From assembly GCA_021802055.1 (NCBI GenBank), contig JAKAAY010000003.1:1-64000 (forward strand): a stretch of DNA of 64,000 nt, given 5' to 3'. The notes under the pieces are model-generated. The model ran no database searches. It was not told where the DNA came from and worked only from the letters and a program-made list of their open reading frames with translations. The position numbers were made by a program, and so were the translations under genes. This document shows, one piece after another, positions 62,485-64,000 of the stretch. The DNA comes from Thermoplasmata archaeon. GTDB lineage: Archaea > Thermoplasmatota > Thermoplasmata > Thermoplasmatales > Thermoplasmataceae. Every line of letters starts with the position of its first letter. The stretch's first letter is position 1.

Positions 62485-64000
62485 TGCCTCTGGACCCAGA
62501 TGTCAGGAAGGTCCTGGTAATAGGTTCCGGACCAGTGGTGATTGGTCAGGCCGCAGAGTTCGACTATGCCGGTTCACAGGCGTGTCTGTCACTCAGGGAG
62601 GAAGGGATAATGGTCGTACTGCTGAACTCCAATCCAGCTACAATACAGTCGGACAAAAGGATAGCCGACAGGGTCTACATCGAGCCTATGACTGTTCCTG
62701 TGTTGGAGGAAATAATCGTCAAAGAGAATATTGACGCAGTGCTACCAACAATGGGTGGTCAGACTGCCCTCAACCTGTGCCTAAGGCTATTTGACGAAGG
62801 GATTCTGGATAAACATGGAGTCAAGGTCATCGGGACCCAGGTGCAGGGCATCAGGATGGCAGAAGACAGGGTTCTGTTCAGCAGGTTTGTGAAGAGCCTT
62901 GGCGAACCAGTAGCCGAATCCGTGGAAATGAGAAGGAAAGACCTCTGGAAGGATGAGTATTCCGCATTTGCCCCGGGCGTAATGAGGACAAGTTTCAGTC
63001 TTGGCGGCTCGGGGGGAAGGATCTACCGCACCTTTGAGGAACTGATGCATCTTGCGGAAGAATTTTTTCAGGAGGTCCCAGACGGCAGGATAGAGGTTGA
63101 GAAATCGCTCCAGGGCCTCAAGGAGCTTGAATATGAAATGATCAGGGACAGCCAGGGCAACTGTATCTGCATCTGCAATATGGAGAACATTGACCCTATG
63201 GGGGTCCACACAGGAGAAAGCATAGTGGTAACGCCATCACAGACGTTGAGCGACCAGGAATACCATATGCTGAGGTCTTCTGCAATACGCATAGTAAGTG
63301 GTCTTGGAATCGTGGGCGCATGCAATATACAGTTCGCCCTGGACCAATCTTCAAGCCGGTACTATGTGGTCGAGGTGAACCCCAGGACATCCAGGTCTTC
63401 CGCACTGGCATCAAAGGCCAGCGGATATCCCATTGCCAGGATCGCTTCAAAGCTTGCAGTCGGATACTCACTTGCCGAGCTTCGAAATCCCGTCACAGGA
63501 GACACTTATGCTGCATATGAACCCTCTCTGGATTACATTACGGTCAAGATACCGAGGTGGCCATTTGACAAGTTTGGAGGCGACAGGAAAACCGGCGTTC
63601 AGATGAAGTCAGTTGGTGAGGTTATGGGCATAGGCAGGACTTTTGAGGAGGCATTCATGAAGGCATTATCCTCCATCGACACTTACGAATCAGCAAGGTT
63701 CAGGCTCCACTTTCCAGCATCCTCTCTTGAAGGTCTCATCAGGGAGCCCAGCGACCTCAGGATATTTGCAGTTATAGAGGCTCTATTCCAGGGGCATGAT
63801 CCGGATTCTGTGGCCGGGCTGGCAGGATTTGATCCATATTTCGTCCATAAGATGAAGACCATCACTGCTGCCTTACTGGAAATCCAGCCCGGCTCGATAC
63901 CGCGGAACCTGCCGGCACTGAAGAGGCTGGGGATACCTGACAGTCTCATCTCCAGGTTTGCCTCTCTGGATGAACTTACCCTGGTGAGGCACAGGATAGA
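62484..64000 (+). CDS. carB: carbamoyl-phosphate synthase large subunit (runs off the window)
   Basis: This open frame begins ATGCCTCTGGACCCAG at the carA stop and continues to the end of the window without a stop: about 505 of roughly 1,050 residues. Conserved first-half sites are VLVIGSGPVVIGQAAEFDYA, LNSNPATIQSD, PTMGGQTALNL, the ATP-grasp loop SLGGSGGRIYRT, and IDPMGVHTGESI and VVEVNPRTSRSSALASKASG. It makes carbamoyl phosphate from bicarbonate, ammonia and 2 ATP. It is partial at the 3' end only because of the window boundary. Confidence 0.92.
   Translation, partial: MPLDPDVRKVLVIGSGPVVIGQAAEFDYAGSQACLSLREEGIMVVLLNSNPATIQSDKRIADRVYIEPMTVPVLEEIIVKENIDAVLPTMGGQTALNLCLRLFDEGILDKHGVKVIGTQVQGIRMAEDRVLFSRFVKSLGEPVAESVEMRRKDLWKDEYSAFAPGVMRTSFSLGGSGGRIYRTFEELMHLAEEFFQEVPDGRIEVEKSLQGLKELEYEMIRDSQGNCICICNMENIDPMGVHTGESIVVTPSQTLSDQEYHMLRSSAIRIVSGLGIVGACNIQFALDQSSSRYYVVEVNPRTSRSSALASKASGYPIARIASKLAVGYSLAELRNPVTGDTYAAYEPSLDYITVKIPRWPFDKFGGDRKTGVQMKSVGEVMGIGRTFEEAFMKALSSIDTYESARFRLHFPASSLEGLIREPSDLRIFAVIEALFQGHDPDSVAGLAGFDPYFVHKMKTITAALLEIQPGSIPRNLPALKRLGIPDSLISRFASLDELTLVRHRI

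Noticed and set aside
1-64000. CRISPR array or cas genes
   Set aside because: No regularly spaced short repeats and no Cas-like proteins were seen.

Overview
The window looks like chromosomal DNA from an acidophilic archaeon of the order Thermoplasmatales (Ferroplasma/Thermoplasma/Cuniculiplasma relatives). Supporting signs are a thermosome gene, an archaeal wybutosine enzyme (Taw1), a geranylgeranyl-reductase-family protein, TATA-box promoters about 25-30 bases before start codons (mostly leaderless transcripts, several with GTG starts), a PorGDAB 2-oxoacid:ferredoxin oxidoreductase, a K+-independent-type H+-pyrophosphatase, and a Rieske/cytochrome b/cupredoxin respiratory cluster without haem-c genes. 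The species assignment is inference; no rRNA is present.

Layout. 0-2.9 kb is a decayed, IS-rich edge: the tail of an unknown gene, an N-terminally truncated ISL3 transposase, a frameshifted gene relic and a small two-gene unit of unknown function. 2.9-8.8 kb holds an S66 peptidase, a sulfurtransferase, a large secreted or anchored Ser/Thr/Asn-rich protein, a flavoprotein reductase and a radical-SAM-like relic. 8.8-18.2 kb is mostly membrane functions: an ABC-2 exporter, a DUF981 protein with a zinc-ribbon partner, a ribbon-helix-helix regulator with a palindrome at its own promoter, a DUF998 protein, a Na+/solute symporter with its small subunit, a SpoIIM-like protein, an acyl-CoA dehydrogenase and a lysine/serine-rich small protein. 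18.4-22.1 kb is accessory: a 48-bp direct repeat made of the 3' part of a tRNA-Thr gene brackets about 1 kb carrying one AT-rich methyltransferase gene (a probable integrated mini-element), followed by an esterase-like gene and a broken IS630 transposase.

22.2-28.1 kb has acetyl-CoA synthetase and the respiratory cluster (cupredoxin, Rieske protein, cytochrome b, and a convergent second cupredoxin). 28.1-34.2 kb has DUF1015, endonuclease IV, a TrmB-type regulator, a hotdog thioesterase, CoaBC, a nitrilase-family protein and an alpha/beta hydrolase. 34.3-53.6 kb is dominated by central carbon and energy metabolism: PPDK, an MFS transporter, UbiA and UbiD (quinone pathway), then KDG aldolase divergent from gluconate dehydratase, glycerate 2-kinase and pyruvate kinase. 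The last four supply most of a non-phosphorylative Entner-Doudoroff route from gluconate to two pyruvate. A GHMP sugar kinase, H+-PPase and PorGDAB follow, the last converting pyruvate to acetyl-CoA and reduced ferredoxin. PPDK and H+-PPase fit together because PPDK run toward PEP makes pyrophosphate that the H+-PPase can use.

53.7-64 kb carries the thermosome, Taw1, a second acyl-CoA dehydrogenase, dihydropteroate synthase with an N-terminal extension, tRNA-Phe and tRNA-Pro, a small membrane protein with a GNAT acetyltransferase, and carA-carB, with carB running off the end. Most of the window is ordinary chromosome. The best candidates for a second look are the tRNA-Thr-bounded mini-element, the paired cupredoxins lacking the CuA histidine, the likely AUA start of CoaBC coupled to the upstream stop, and the operator-like palindrome at the ribbon-helix-helix gene.
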